Assembly (NCBI RefSeq): GCF_033807715.1
Contig: NC_084591.1
Span: 29,290,590-29,354,589, forward strand
Reading direction: 5' to 3'
Origin: Cololabis saira
Taxonomy: Eukaryota; Chordata; Actinopteri; Beloniformes; Belonidae
Length of the DNA: 64,000 bases
The translations under genes and the position numbers were made by a program. Every line of letters starts with the position of its first letter. Position 1 is the stretch's first letter. Under the pieces are notes generated by a model, which searched no databases, was not told the origin of the DNA, and saw nothing but the letters and a program-made list of their open reading frames with translations. Positions 1-11,224 of this stretch are shown here, in pieces.

Positions 1-59
1 TGCTCTGATGAACTCTCATCACTCATAGTCTCAGAGTAATCAATCCCTATGCAATAGCA

Positions 60-270
60 ATAATAATAATAACCTCAATCATATGCTGTAACAATGCACC
101 TTTCAATAACCATGTCTACCTCATAATGCACCTTTCACTTTTCTTTTAAATTGTATATATTTTAATAAGAGCTGTCTTTTGTCTATTTACTGTACAGTGA
201 GCGAAATTAATCAGAGTCAAATTCTCTGTCTTGTTTGACCTGACTTGGCCAATAAACCTGATCCTGATCA
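60..270 (+). mobile_element. LINE 3'-UTR-like tail
   Basis: AT-rich stretch ending in a segment that resembles the 3' tail of teleost L2/CR1-type or related LINEs: a 'gagcgaaattaatcagagtc' block followed by 'cttggccaataaacctgat' and a short direct repeat of 'cctgat'. No reading frame is preserved, so this would be a 5'-truncated copy. The family is recalled from general familiarity with fish repeats and cannot be confirmed here. The left boundary is unclear. Confidence 0.4.
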
Positions 271-463
271 ACAAGACTTCTCAGCAAAGAACTGCAGATG
301 TTTACAATGTTTTCACCATCAGACACAGTAGGCTACTTAAGTGTGAGAACTGAGGAGTGATGCATGAGTCACAATTATCAGCATGTTGCTGTTGGTTAAA
401 CTCGAACTGATCATCGATAGCAAATAAATGCATCTTTGCAGCTCGGGTGGACATGGGATTTGT

Positions 464-543
464 TAAATCGACGCAGAGCCTACGCCGTAGGATACGGCGT
501 AGGCTCTGCGTTGGTGTAACGCGGAACCATAAATCAGCCTTTA
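464..543. mobile_element. Palindromic MITE fragment
   Basis: Contains an 18-19 bp perfect inverted repeat (gcagagcctacgccgta / tacggcgtaggctctgc) around a 3-4 bp centre, followed by 'aacgcggaaccataaatcag'. The same sequence occurs as a complete 93-bp foldback at 60747-60839 and in pieces at about 1936-1971 and 51918-51955. This copy lacks the left outer arm. It has no coding capacity. The transposase family that moves it is not evident. Confidence 0.7.
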
Positions 544-665
544 TTAGACACGCTCGAAAAACCCTCGCAACGCCGCTCCGACCGCCAACACTACCCATTT
601 CCAAAAACAACAAAAAAAGAGGAAGAAAAACTCAATTCAGCCGACGGAAATTGAAGTTTCACAAC

Positions 666-690
666 TTTTTTTTTTTTTTTTTTTTTTTTT
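666..690 (+). repeat. Poly(T) tract
   Basis: Uninterrupted run of about 25 T. On the minus strand it is poly(A), so it could be the tail of a retroposed sequence, or a simple expansion. Confidence 0.9.
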
Positions 691-779
691 CCCCAGATAC
701 GCTTCTTCAATAAATGTGAGCAAAGTCGGGGGTAAAAAGAGCAGAGAAGCCCTTCAATATGTTCCCTCATCCCCCGTCT

Positions 780-1260
780 GCTTCTCTCTGCCTCCGTGAG
801 GCGTGATAACAGCATTTCCCGGTGCTTTTGAAGACTCACCAACAGTTCTCGAGCCTGACCCCGAGCCGAGCAGGAGGTACCAGATCCACATCCTCCGGGC
901 TCCGCGTCCCCGCCGGCCTGCTGCTGCCGCTCTGCCCCGCCACGGGGCCAAAACCTGCGGGCTGGGAGCAACGACTGCACCGCTGCCTGCAGCCACTCTT
1001 TCCCCCGCTGCAACTTGGGAACTTTGACTTTTGTTGAAATCTCCGCTACAGCCACAGGGTTGTACTTGTTTCTCGTGTTGGAGCGGTCCGGTTCTTGTCC
1101 GGGCCAGAGCTGAAGGGGCTCGGGGGTGGGAGCGGGGGGGAAGCGGGCAGGCGGACCGTGCAGGGCTGGGAGGGAGGCGGAGCCCCGGGGACGGAGCCGG
1201 AGCCCGGCCAGCCCGGGTAGCGGTTATCACACTACGGACTAGGGGCCACGAACCGCCCCG
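780..1260. promoter_or_regulatory. CpG-island-like segment, candidate promoter/first exon
   Basis: This is the only strongly GC- and CpG-rich stretch in the window (many cg dinucleotides, runs such as 'gcgggcaggcgg'), against an AT-rich background. In vertebrates such segments usually mark promoters and first exons. On the minus strand a G|GTGAGT splice-donor-like site sits at 840/839. Upstream of it two minus-strand frames are open: one runs from an ATG at 1055 and would be interrupted in phase 0; the other contains a short hydrophobic start (MWIWYLLLGSGSG) with a purine at -3, resembling a signal peptide. Beyond the donor the first frame stays open with a charged, coiled-coil-like stretch (LQKHREMLLSRLTEAERSRR). 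I do not recognise the gene. No plus-strand donor of similar quality was seen. Direction and identity are inference. Confidence 0.5.
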
Positions 1261-1430
1261 AGAAGTCAAATAAACCCCTGGAAATATCTGAAAATATCTT
1301 TAATGTCGGCATTGCTTCGGTCCAAACAAACAGTGCCAGTGTTATCTCATCAGGGATGCAGCCGCTAAGGGATTTTGCTTGGTAAGAATTTCCTTTGCAA
1401 GTGAAACAAAACAGACTCAAAACCAGACTA
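1240..1430 (+). repeat. Dispersed repeat, copy 1 of 3
   Basis: About 190 bp from 'ggccacgaaccgcccc' to 'aaaaccagac' that recurs in the same orientation at 3547-3730 and 4434-4608, with a shared core including 'ctttaatgtcggcattgctt' and 'gatgcagccgctaagggatt'. It abuts the CpG-rich segment, so repeat sequence begins right at that edge. No coding capacity. Confidence 0.85.
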
Positions 1431-1503
1431 GTCCGTGGGCCAGGCCAGATATCAGCACCACTCAAGGTGACAAAACTTACTTATATCTTTTGAAAATATC
1501 CAT

Positions 1504-2089
1504 GTCTGTAGTAGGGATGGGCCGTATGGACTAAAACATTTATCATGATAATTTCTGGCATTTATCCTGATAACGATTAAAAAAAAGACCAATACAAAAA
1601 CGTCATCAACAGGAATTTTCCTTCCTTCCTTCCTTCCTTCCTTCCTTCCTTCCTTCCTTCCTTCCTTCCTTCCTTCCTGGCTCATTTTTTTTTCTTTCTT
1701 TCTGGCTCATTTCTTTCTTTTTTTCTTTCTTTTAGGCTCATTTCTTTCTTTCTCTCTCTCTTTCTTTCTTTCTTTTAGGCTCATTTCTTTCTTTTTCTTT
1801 CTTTCTTTTAGGTTCATTTCTTTCTTTCAGGCTCATTTCTTTCTTTCTTTCAGGCTCATTTCTTTCTTTCTTTCTTTCAGCCTCATATCTTCCTTCCTTC
1901 CTTCCTTCCTTCCTTCCTTCCTTCACGTACGTTGTGCGTGGATTTAACGCAGAACCATAAATCCGGCTTTACACATAATCATCGACGAGAATTTATCGTT
2001 TTTACCGTGAGATGACAAATTCTTACCATGGGGAATTTTTTTGACGGTTTATCGTGAATGGTAAAATATCGCCCATCCCTAGTCTGTAG
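1504..2089. mobile_element. hAT-type MITE with 8-bp target duplication
   Basis: The element proper is 1512-2081 (570 bp). Its ends are tagggatgggcc and, reverse-complemented on the right, tagggatgggcg (11 of 12 identical). It is flanked by a perfect 8-bp duplication, gtctgtag (1504-1511 and 2082-2089). Eight-bp duplications and TAGGG ends are characteristic of the hAT superfamily. The interior is non-coding: a TTCC/TTTC microsatellite block, a fragment of the palindromic MITE at about 1936-1971, and AT-rich subterminal sequence. It needs an external transposase. Confidence 0.9.
1618..1924 (+). repeat. TTCC/TTTC microsatellite block
   Basis: (TTCC)n at 1618-1678 and about 1890-1924, separated by TTTC-rich sequence punctuated by repeated 'aggctcatttctttct' units. 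It lies wholly inside the hAT MITE. The long frames across it are low-complexity artefacts. Confidence 0.95.
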
Positions 2090-2142
2090 ATGATATTCTG
2101 GTATGATAACCCTTCCTGAGTGGCAGCTGTATCATAGTTATC

Positions 2143-2799
2143 AGCTCATGAAGTTACCACCCCCTTCAGAAAATTACACTTTAGCTGCTGGTGCATATCC
2201 TGGTTTAGACTCATGTACAGGATATCTGTCAATGTTTCACAAAATTGTCTTTGGTATCATTTTAAAGGGGACCTTTTAAGCATTCATTCAAGCTAAGATG
2301 TGAATCTTTCTGACCAACATAGAGGTCACTGCAGCTCTTTAAACTATAAACAACACACATTTTACACAATTTTCGCCTAAATGATATATCTTTTAGCCCT
2401 GTGTCATCTAAGAACAACAGAGACACAAAATAGAAAAACTGGAATACTCACAGGACCATACGGATTCAGGAAATGTATAATATACCCGTACTATATCATT
2501 GTTGCAGGTCATTGTGAGCCTTAAACTAGAAGAGCATCACTAGCCACTAGGCTAATGTCACAAACTGGTCTTTATCATGCAAATACAGGACATAAAGGAC
2601 ACCACAATGAGATAAGGAACCAGCTTAGTTTTAGAAACAACATTATAAACATAACAATATTGTAAATAAATAACATAACGTCGTTATTAATGGGAATATG
2701 TCAAGATATGATTATAGTTGGGCTATCAAGCTCTGTGTGTAATTAAGATAGTGTTAAGAAGGTTAACCAAGTACAGAATTGTCACATAATGTCACTCAA
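2143..2799. other. Spacer between inverted-repeat arms
   Basis: AT-rich, non-coding. I see no recognisable protein, RNA or terminal repeat. It could be the internal part of whatever element the flanking inverted arms define. Confidence 0.5.
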
Positions 2800-2938
2800 A
2801 CTATGATACAGCTGCCACTCAGGAAGGGTTATCATACCAAAATATAATCTACAGACATAGATATTTTCAAAAATGATAAGCAAGTTTTGTCATGTTGAGT
2901 GGTACTGACAAGTGAAGTTTTGGGCTCTGGCCCATGGA
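2800..2938 (-). repeat. Right arm of inverted repeat
   Basis: Diverged reverse complement of 1431-1511 plus 2090-2142. This arm is uninterrupted and so shows the state before the hAT insertion, supporting the 8-bp duplication reading on the left. It runs directly into the first tandem unit at 2941. Confidence 0.8.
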
Positions 2939-2940
2939 CC

Positions 2941-3727
2941 AGACCCGGATTAACTCAGTGTGGTGCCCCAGGGTGACCACACTTGAACTGCCCCCTCCTC
3001 CCACATTTTACGGTAAAAAAGGGAAATTTACTGTGGTTATAAAGACCATAGATTTACATGAACATATTGCTGAGGTACTTGCTCAACACTTATACTACAA
3101 ATAAATGTAAGACAAGCAACCAACTAAGAGTAACACCACAGATAGACATGAGTCTACAAACACCATACTACACTGATGCTCCAATCAGAATGCAACTCAC
3201 ATGCCACTTTAACACCACATGTTAACTAGCATCTACTACATGCAAAACTATTACAGCATATGAATAAACAATCAGACAGGCCTACTGAATGAGCTGATGC
3301 GAAGGTAGGGAACAGCACACTCACTCAAACGCAATTCTTTTTATTTTATTATTATTATTATTATGTTCATGTATTTTTATTATATCATTGGTTATTACTG
3401 TACCTGTTTGCTCCTCTTCCAGCAAATATATTGAGAAAATACCAAAATATGACATATATGGTCCAGTTAGTCATTTGATTTGGTGCCCCCTCATTGGCTG
3501 TTGCCCCTGGGCGCTGCCCGGTTCAGTATATGGATAATCCGGCCTAGGCCACGAATGGCCCCTAGAAGTAAAATAAACAAGTAAAAATATGAGGAAATAT
3601 CTTTAATGTCGGCATTGCTTCAGTCCAAACAAACAGTGCCAGTGTTATCTCACCAGGGATGCAGCCGCTAAGGGATTTTGCTCGGTAAGAATTTCCTTTG
3701 CAAGTGAAACAAAACAGACTCAAAACC
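2941..3727 (+). repeat. Tandem unit A (787 bp)
   Basis: First copy of a head-to-tail duplication; unit B begins at 3728 with the same 'agacccggattaactcag'. Inside, 2945-3542 is bounded by CCGGATTA and TAATCCGG. The sequences just inside these ends ('ggtgccccaggg' on the left, 'gcccctgggcgctg' on the right) pair only loosely, which suggests a non-autonomous DNA transposon with imperfect terminal repeats. The remainder is copy 2 of the dispersed repeat seen at 1240-1430. No coding sequence. The superfamily is not assigned. Confidence 0.85.
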
Positions 3728-4156
3728 AGACCCGGATTAACTCAGTGTGGTGCCCCAGGGTGACCACACTTGAACTGCCCCCTCCTCCCACATTTTATGG
3801 TAAAAAAGGGACATTTACTGTGGTTATAAAGACCATAGATGTACATGAACATATTGCTGAGGTACTTGCTCAACACTTATACTACAAATAAATGTAAGAC
3901 AAGCAACCAACTAAGAGTAACACCACAGATAGACATGAGTCTACAAACACCATACTACACTGATGCTCTGATCAGAATGTAACTCACATGCCACTTTAAC
4001 ACCACATGTTAACTAGCATCATTTCCATCATATATGGCCTGTCTGATGAGGACTACATGCAAAACTATTACAGCATATGACTAAACAATCAGACAGGCCT
4101 ACTGAATGAGCTGATGTGAAGATAGGGAACAGCACACTCACTCAAACGCAACTCTT

Positions 4157-4247
<91 letters not shown>

Positions 4248-4608
4248 GTTATTTCCATGTATTTTTATTATGTCATTGGTTATTACTGTACCTGTTTGCT
4301 CCTCTTCCAGCAAATATATTGAGAAAATAACAAAATATGACATATATGGTCCAGTTAGTCATTTGATTTGGTGCCCCCTCATTGGCTGGTGCCCCTGGGC
4401 GCTGCCCGGTTCAGTATATGGATAATCCGGCCTAGGCCACGAACGGCCCCTAGAAGTAAAATAAACACGTAAAAATATGAGGAAATATCTTTAATGTCGG
4501 CATTGCTTCAGTCCAAACAAACAGTGCCAGTGTTATCTCACCAGGGATGCAGCCGCTAAGGGATTTTGCTTGGTAAGAATTTCCTTAAAAACAAAACAGA
4601 CTCAAAAC
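3728..4608 (+). repeat. Tandem unit B (about 880 bp)
   Basis: Second copy of unit A, nearly identical along its length. Differences seen: about 33 extra bases near 4019-4052, including 'tatatggcctgtctgatg', and an expanded TTA array (4157-4247) where unit A has only a few TTA/ATT. Unit B also lacks about 10 bases near 4588. Its inner element is 3732-4430. The close match implies a recent duplication or recent double insertion. Confidence 0.85.
4157..4247 (+). repeat. (TTA)n microsatellite
   Basis: About 30 uninterrupted TTA/ATT units. The poly-Ile and poly-Asn frames across it are artefacts. Unit A carries a much shorter version at about 3350-3365, so the array expanded after duplication. 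Confidence 0.95.
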
Positions 4609-5559
4609 AGGTAAAAAAAATATCTCACTATGCTATATGCATAGTGAAAGAAATGTGTGTTTGTTTGTCTGGTGCTCCATAAGAAAACCAGTGAACAGAA
4701 TCAAAGTTATTACAAGCTTTATTGTATCATTCACAATGTTTTCCAGCCGGAGGTACACTTTTCTCAAACCACAGAGGTTATGCACACGGTGGTCATCCAT
4801 CCAGTCGTATTTATACTGAAAAAAGGAGGTGTCTTGTACGTTATAGGTGCAGATGTTGAACCTTATCTGGGGAGACATCTGCAGGGAAAGACACCTAAAC
4901 ATGTCACACTTTCAGCCATATATATATATATATATATATGTTTCTTACTTGAGATGTTAACTCAGTAAATACCTAAGATCACTAAAACTTTGAGAAAAAC
5001 AGGATGGAATCTATCAGTTTTAAAACATCTGTTTCTTTTCATTATCTTCACCTAAAGAAGAACTCAGCAAAACAGTCTAGTCCTACAAACCAGGATGTGT
5101 TCCTGGGCTGAGAGTAACCACCAGTGTAGAATCTTATAGAAAAACCCTTCAAACCTTTAAACAATTTAATAAAATCCTAACCATAGCAACATACTTTCCT
5201 GGTTGTGATTTTATTCTTCAAGCAGCAAAAATGTCAGGTTTTTTTCATGTTAAAACAGGAAGATCTGATTTCTTTAACTCTCAAATGTATAGGCTCAAGT
5301 ACCCACTATCAGCAAAGCCACCTAAAGTAATTTTGGACTCTCTTCCCTGTCTTTCCCTTTTTCCTTTATACAGTTTTAGACTCAACTCGCTTCAGTCTCA
5401 GTAATTTTCCATTACAATTCAGTACCACCTCAATGTGGATGGGGCTCATTATTGTTCCAAGTTGCCCCATCGAGCTCCCCCCCGGATGCGGTTGTCAGCC
5501 ATGATGCACAGTAATGTGTGGACATCCTCATTGCACCACGGAGTAGGTTTGGTTGCCAT
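4609..5559. other. No recognisable gene
   Basis: AT-rich unique-looking sequence with a short (AT)n at about 4918-4940. No frame with recognisable protein content and no RNA gene seen. Confidence 0.6.
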
Positions 5560-6370
5560 TTTTTGCTGTACCAAAGTTTAGTTGTCAATTATATATCGCC
5601 TAGTTTTAAATTTGGAGGGTGTGAAGGAGTTGCTCTCAAGACTCATCAGAGAGCTACTCTCTGGCCAATCAGTGGTCTGCAGCCTGGTGACATTGCAGTT
5701 TCAGCCTGAGTCAGCTTCATTGGAACGAAGCAGCAACTATTTTACTTCCCCATTGACACTCATGTCGATATAAGTTTCACTGCAATTCCTTGACTGATTG
5801 ATAGAGGCTGGCTCCAAAAGAAAATCCATCTCCATTGACTCAAATGCTAAAATGTCTAACTTTAGATCATTAATGAATATATTTACAGCCTGGTTCAAAA
5901 AAACATTTTGGTCTCAATCGTTTGATTTCACATCCATGACAACTCTGAGGGCGGTGAATTTTTTTTGTACCATGCCAGGAGAGTTTATATAAAGCATTAA
6001 TTTCATTTCTAATATGATTGATTGACAGCCGGCTCATTGTCAAGCCATTATCACTAACTCATCTCTAAACAACATGCTATTGGGCTCAGTGGAACAACCA
6101 GCTACTTTTACGGATGCGACGTCAGATAAAAGTGACAGCCATTTTTGATTTTGCCGTGGAGTTGATATGTTAAACGGTCTGACAGCAGCTCTGCATATAT
6201 TTTGGCTGGGTTCGGCTGAAGGAGCGGGGAGCAAAGTTAACTTTGATTGACATGCAGTGGCCGTGTTCCCCAACATGGGCTTCAAAACCGGTCCTCAGAA
6301 ACCAATGGGTCATGTGACTGAATGCTTTGTCCATTATTATATAAAGTCTACGGTTGGAACCCCGGGCCAA
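5560..6370. mobile_element. Non-autonomous dispersed repeat, longer copy
   Basis: Shares a series of blocks with 11225-11640 in the same order and orientation: 'aagcattaa..tttctaatatga', 'ggcagctctgca' (here 'cagcagctctgca'), a 'gggctt..aaac' block, and 'aaccaatgggtcatgtgac'. The 'accaatgggt' motif and adjoining sequence remind me of a non-coding repeat widespread in teleost genomes. No transposase or reverse-transcriptase frame is present. Termini were not resolved. Confidence 0.55.
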
Positions 6371-8984
6371 GCAGGTGCGAAGAATACAGGTACTAACAGA
6401 TATTATCACCAAGTGCAAAACCCTTAAAACAGAGTAGGTACTTGTGGAAATGACCTATATATGTTCACGCTGCCTGTCCAAATATGATTTTTAGCTCAAA
6501 CAATCATATTTTGAGTCAAAAGTTTTGACTGACCATTTATATTATATAATGTAAGTGATCAGTTCTAATCAGTATGGACTAGTCATGACTTTACCTAATC
6601 TACATGGTTGCTAGGGTAACCTGTAAGCAAAGGAGGGTGGTTAACCTGTTTAGCTACTGTTACAAACGTATATGGACCTCCAGTGTTTCACAACATGCAT
6701 ATTAGATGGAGGAGGATACTCATTCACCTGTTGCCACTGCTGTATTGGTACTAGGTGGGTCCAGGCAGGTTCAGGGAGACCCACAGACCTTTGGAACTGG
6801 CCTAGATCCTTGAGTGGCAGGCTTAGCCATCAGAATAAATCTAAGTAATATATATTCATCAGGATGTTATCTTGGCTTAGTTCATCTCTAAACTAAGCCA
6901 ACTTGCAATGATTGAACTAATGTGGGTGTGTTCCAGCCACCTTTCAGGCCTGTTCATTCATCCTATTAGCATCATGTTGCCATGCGGTATGAGACAGATA
7001 GAGGCTTTTAAACCAACTCTTCAGAAAACTTATGGGTGATGTAAGACAGGGTTTGTATAGTTCTTCTCATACAGTCTACTCCCATTTGAGCCACCACACC
7101 ATTTGGACTGAAAGGCATCTGTGCAAATCTGACTGGAATCACATTTGTAACCACTTCCCTATCACGTTTGAATATGATCTGGAAAAAATCTATATGCTTT
7201 GTAGAGGGAAGGAAATATACAAAATCTACTCAACTCGATGTGGAAGCAACAGATGGCATGATGCACGACTATTTGGAAGCATCGGATAACAGATGGTTAG
7301 CCTTGATGAAAATTAAATGTGGAAACTGCATGTAGAAAAATCAAAGCATGGAAGAATTTGTGGTTTTGGCACAGAAACCAAGAAAAGCACTCACAGATAG
7401 AGATTTCTTCTCCCCATTGCATTCCTGGTGTCCCTGTGCAAGTGTGGCTCTATCTTCCACACAGAGAGGCATTTTACATAGATTGCACTATGCTGGTACA
7501 GATTTTAGTCTGTATATAATTTACTGATTCATAGTCTATTTATGATCTCTAGCACAGAACTTACACAGGTAGAAAATGGAAGAGAGTAATTGTGTTCGCA
7601 TGTAGTTTAAAGTTGGATTCAATTAGAAAGAGAGCCAGGAGGACGGATGGAAGGACAGGCAACTTTTCATAATAAACCTCTCTCCTTTTTATCATAGAAC
7701 TGCAGCTGTGTGCAGGAACACAACCTCGCTCCAAACAAATCCCTTTCTTTGATAGCATGCTAACCTGGAGCCATGTGATTGGGAAGACTCCCAATATCAG
7801 AGTTCTCCAGCTCGCTTTATATTCATCCACACGCTGCCTTATCAAGCCAAAGCCTTGTGCAGATTAGAACTCTAAGGAAAGGGTCTTAGCATGTCAGTCA
7901 GACCCGTTGAAACTTTGTCAGAGATCCAAGTTTGATAGCTTCTGCAGGGGTCTGTTGTCCTCCTTTTCTCCCATTGTTGCCTGCAGGGCCTTTTGTATTT
8001 CCTTCTGTTATGATGAGCCGTGATGCCAGATGGAAGTGCATGTGCACTGAGAGGCCTCTCTTAAAAAGTCTACAGTTGGCAGTCATGAATTTTTCAATGA
8101 TTACTACAGTTACAAAAGGCTGACATGAGTCTCCTCAGTGCAAATCCTGGATACAATCAACCCTAATAAAACTAAATGCTTGTTGAGGAGGAAGAGGATT
8201 TTTCTGTCAATGTTAAATGGATTTTATTCTGCTCCCCTGGAGTTATCATTAATGATAATGCTGAGCTGTCTCACAAATTATACAGCCTGATCCATGAACC
8301 AGAACAGTATAATCTGTTTTGGGGGGATCTGCATAAGACGGCTGCAAGCTAAAAGCAGAAATGTGCTCAAATACATGTCTGATTGATACAAAATGTTTTA
8401 GTAATGCCCATCAAATAGCTTGGGCTATCTATAAACAGCCCTGACATAATTAGCTACTGGCCAAACAAATGGACTCGTTGGGGACATTAAACTCTTAATA
8501 TGAAGGTTGTTATTGGCTTAATCGCAGGAGAGACCCAATTACTGGCCAAATTTGGAAAATGACTCCAAGGCAATGTGACGATCTGAAATCGGGGGGGGAA
8601 GGCGGGGCCACGGAAACATGGGATGACTTTGCCTGTGGGTGATTGATGGCAGTGAGAGAAAGATTCAGACTGAGATTAAACGACAGGAAAGATAACGTGT
8701 AATGGGAACAACACAAAAAGGGCCTTTCTGAGCGTGTTGGTGTGTCGGTGTGGAGAGAGACAGCAGTGCTTAAAGAGCAGTGGGGGGAAGAGAGCATGTA
8801 AGGATGTCAGCGGCAAGAAAAGTCTCAGATGGTGGATGAAGAAAGAGAGAAAGAGAAGCAGAAAAGAAAGTGAGGCAATGTTGAAGAAGAAAATTGAAAA
8901 CTGGGAGTGAGAGAAGATTAGGTTCTTGACCATAACTTTGCCCCTTACTTAACATATTATCTCTTGAAAGCAAGCTGCCCTGCA
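6371..8984. other. No recognisable gene
   Basis: Non-coding, AT-rich. Short frames have no recognisable domains. Purine-rich stretches near 8640-8930 give low-complexity minus-strand frames only. Confidence 0.6.
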
Positions 8985-9070
8985 ACGGACCGGTGACCTG
9001 TCCAGGATGTAGTCCTGCATTTCACCCGAAGAGAGGTGCGATAGCCTCCAGCAGACCTCTGTCAACCTAA
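8985..9070. mobile_element. Fragment of a fish LINE/SINE-type 3' repeat
   Basis: 'cggtgacctgtccaggatgt' and 'cacccgaagagaggtgcgat' followed by 'agcctccagca' match the pattern of a very common teleost retroposon tail (a dispersed 'cgacctgtccagggtg' type sequence). A different part of what looks like the same family lies at 11085-11210. Short and diverged; family not assigned. Confidence 0.5.
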
Positions 9071-9082
9071 ATAGGGATAAGC

Positions 9083-9735
9083 AAGGCAAGGCATTTTTTA
9101 TTTGTATAGTGCATTACATACACAAAGGCAACTCAAAGTGCCTTACAAAGATATGGAGATGAATAAAAGATGAAAAAATAAAATAAAAATTCAAATAAAA
9201 TAAATAATAAAATCACAAAAAAATACATTTGGACAGAAAAAGGAATAAAACAAAGCTTAGAATACATAAGTAAAAACAGTTGAGTAAAATAAGAGTAAAC
9301 AAAGGCATGAGAAAACAGCCGAGTTTTCATTTTAACTTTAAAAGTGTCTGGAGATGGACCACATTTCAATTCAGGAGGAAGTTTATTCCATCTGTGTGCA
9401 GCAAAGTAGCTGAATGCATTTTCACCTTGTTTGGTTCTGACACATCGTTCTACCAAATAACTGCCTCCTAAGGATCTCAGAGCCTTACTTGGTCTATATT
9501 CAGCGAGAAGATCAGAAACGTGCTGTGGTCTCATGTTGCTTGATGATTTGTAACCTAACAACAACACTTTAAAGTCTATTCTAACTGTAAGCCAGTGTAA
9601 GGATCTCAAAACAGGAGACGTGCTCAGCTTACCGCTTCTTCTTAGAACTCTGGCAGCAGTGTTCTGGACCAGTTGAACTTGTCAAATTGTTTCTTCTGCT
9701 TCTCTGAATCTGCTCAGAACATCTCGATATTTGTT
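9083..9735 (-). mobile_element. L2/CR1-type LINE, 5'-truncated
   Basis: Minus-strand 3' end of a non-LTR retrotransposon. The C-terminal region of the reverse-transcriptase polyprotein is open from about 9674 to 9133, including QLVQNTAARVLRR, then RSLHWLTVRIDFKVLLL, then HRWNKLPPELK and FKVKMKTRLFSHAF. These match the conserved tail of fish L2-like ORF2 (LHWLPV..RIDFK, WN.LP, FK..LKT.LF). Beyond the stop, the 3' end reads 'actatacaaataaaaaatgc', typical of this group. The catalytic FADD-box region is absent, so it cannot be active. Confidence 0.85.
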
Positions 9736-11084
9736 CACGGTGATAAAAAACAGTTTTAGTCAGCTCAGGTCTGATTCCATTGAAACCAAGAGTAGGCAGG
9801 TACTGTATAGATGATGTATGGATAGATGAAAGCAAGCTTTAGGCTTCTGAAATAAGTAAATATACTTTACCTTTTCCCACAAGAGAAGACAAGCACCCTG
9901 TCACTGACAACATTTGCTGATAGTATATAATCATATTGAATTAGAATATGTGCTTAGGTCAAGAGAGCTCAAGAGCTTCTGCATGACACGTCCCTGTCAT
10001 GCCAGGCAGCTATCAAAGTAGCTGAGATATGCCAAAGCTCTTCAAGGACAGGTCCATGCACATGCATATACGGCCTATTCAGAAGAGTGCTCATTACTGA
10101 GCGACTGCTTCTTGTTTCTTTGACAGGAGTTAGCGACACTGCAGTCTTGACTGACACGTATCTAAAAAAAAAAAAAAAGAAAAAAAAATCAAATGAGAGA
10201 CAGATATTGATGATTTCAGAGACAGGGACCAATAACCGTTTGAGCGAGAAAGGCCCGAAGCATCAACAATAACCTTCATAATTAATCTTGATAAATGACG
10301 TACTCACTGGAGAGACTTGTGTTTAGAAAAAGTGTGATGATATGAATATGGAATTAGCATAACATTAATATAAGTAACTAGTTAGAATACTTTTAAATAG
10401 ATAAAATCAGTCTTTAAGCCATTTTACTAAATGTAAATAGCTGTTGTACTGATTTGTCTCTCAGTGCTACAAGCCTATAAACCACCCAATGAAACAAATG
10501 AAAGCTTGACTAAAAGGTTAAGTTTATTATACCACAAGTGGAAAAAGTACAAACTTAAATTAATGCAAAAATATACATTTATAATTGAGTAAAGAGTAGA
10601 CAATAGACAAGAAAACAGAAGAACAATAAAGTCGTGACTTTTTCGTAACACCATACTGGAGAAGTTTGGAGTTACAATGTCCCATGGCAACAGTCACACA
10701 TTTCTAAATAACAGCTTTAAAAAAAGCCTGGTCTACTTGAACAAGGATCAGTCTTCTCTCACTTATGTAAAACTACCAGATAGTTCACTTTAAGTGATCA
10801 TCAAGATTTTGACTCTCTGCTTTGCTCTTTATTTTAGAAAAAAAATATTACGAGAACAGCTGCTCACACAAGCATATATGTGGCTATAAAGGATTAAATC
10901 ATTGTCAATTGAGTTTAAATGATGGTTGGTTAGGGAGAAAGATACACCAGGGACAGCTGTCAGACTCAGAATGTCCTCTGTGAGGACCTATTTAGGCATA
11001 ATGGTGCTCTGAGCTGAATGTGGTAGAGTACAGCTGGGAATGCCTTTCACTACACAGAGAAAAGCTAAGACATTTCTCTATGAA
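9736..11084. other. No recognisable gene
   Basis: AT-rich with a poly(A) run at about 10164-10189. No frame resembling a known protein and no RNA gene seen. Confidence 0.6.
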
Positions 11085-11210
11085 TTTTGCATGTTCTACC
11101 CCATCTCTGCACAAGGCTTACTCTGGGTTCTCCAGTCTGATTGGTGATTCTAAAATTGTCTGTAGGACAGAGTTTTAACACGTATGGTTGTTTGACTTGT
11201 TTCTGTGAGG
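11085..11210 (+). mobile_element. Degenerate retroposon fragment
   Basis: 'tgcatgttctaccccatctc', 'tctgattggtgattctaaaa' and 'gtatggttgtttg' appear in the order expected for the middle of the same common teleost repeat whose later part resembles 8985-9070. Heavily diverged. Boundaries approximate. Confidence 0.45.
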
Positions 11211-11224
11211 CCTTTTGATGGATG

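Larger units (their letters stand above)
1431..2142 (+). repeat. Left arm of inverted repeat, interrupted by hAT
   Basis: After removing the hAT insertion (1512-2081 plus one 8-bp duplication), 1431-1511 joined to 2090-2142 is the diverged reverse complement of about 2800-2938. Shared landmarks are 'tggtatgataacccttcctg' and 'gaaaatatccatgtctgtag', which appear reverse-complemented in the right arm. The two arms flank a 657-bp spacer. This shape suggests a foldback-type element or an inverted duplication. Confidence 0.8.

Noticed and set aside
754..1269. 171-codon minus-strand frame as a complete gene
   Set aside because: Its upstream half is proline/arginine-rich GC-driven sequence and the end reads past a likely splice donor; only a possible first exon is kept as a candidate.
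4116..4343. Long poly-Ile and poly-Asn frames
   Set aside because: Pure translation of the TTA/AAT microsatellite; no real protein content.
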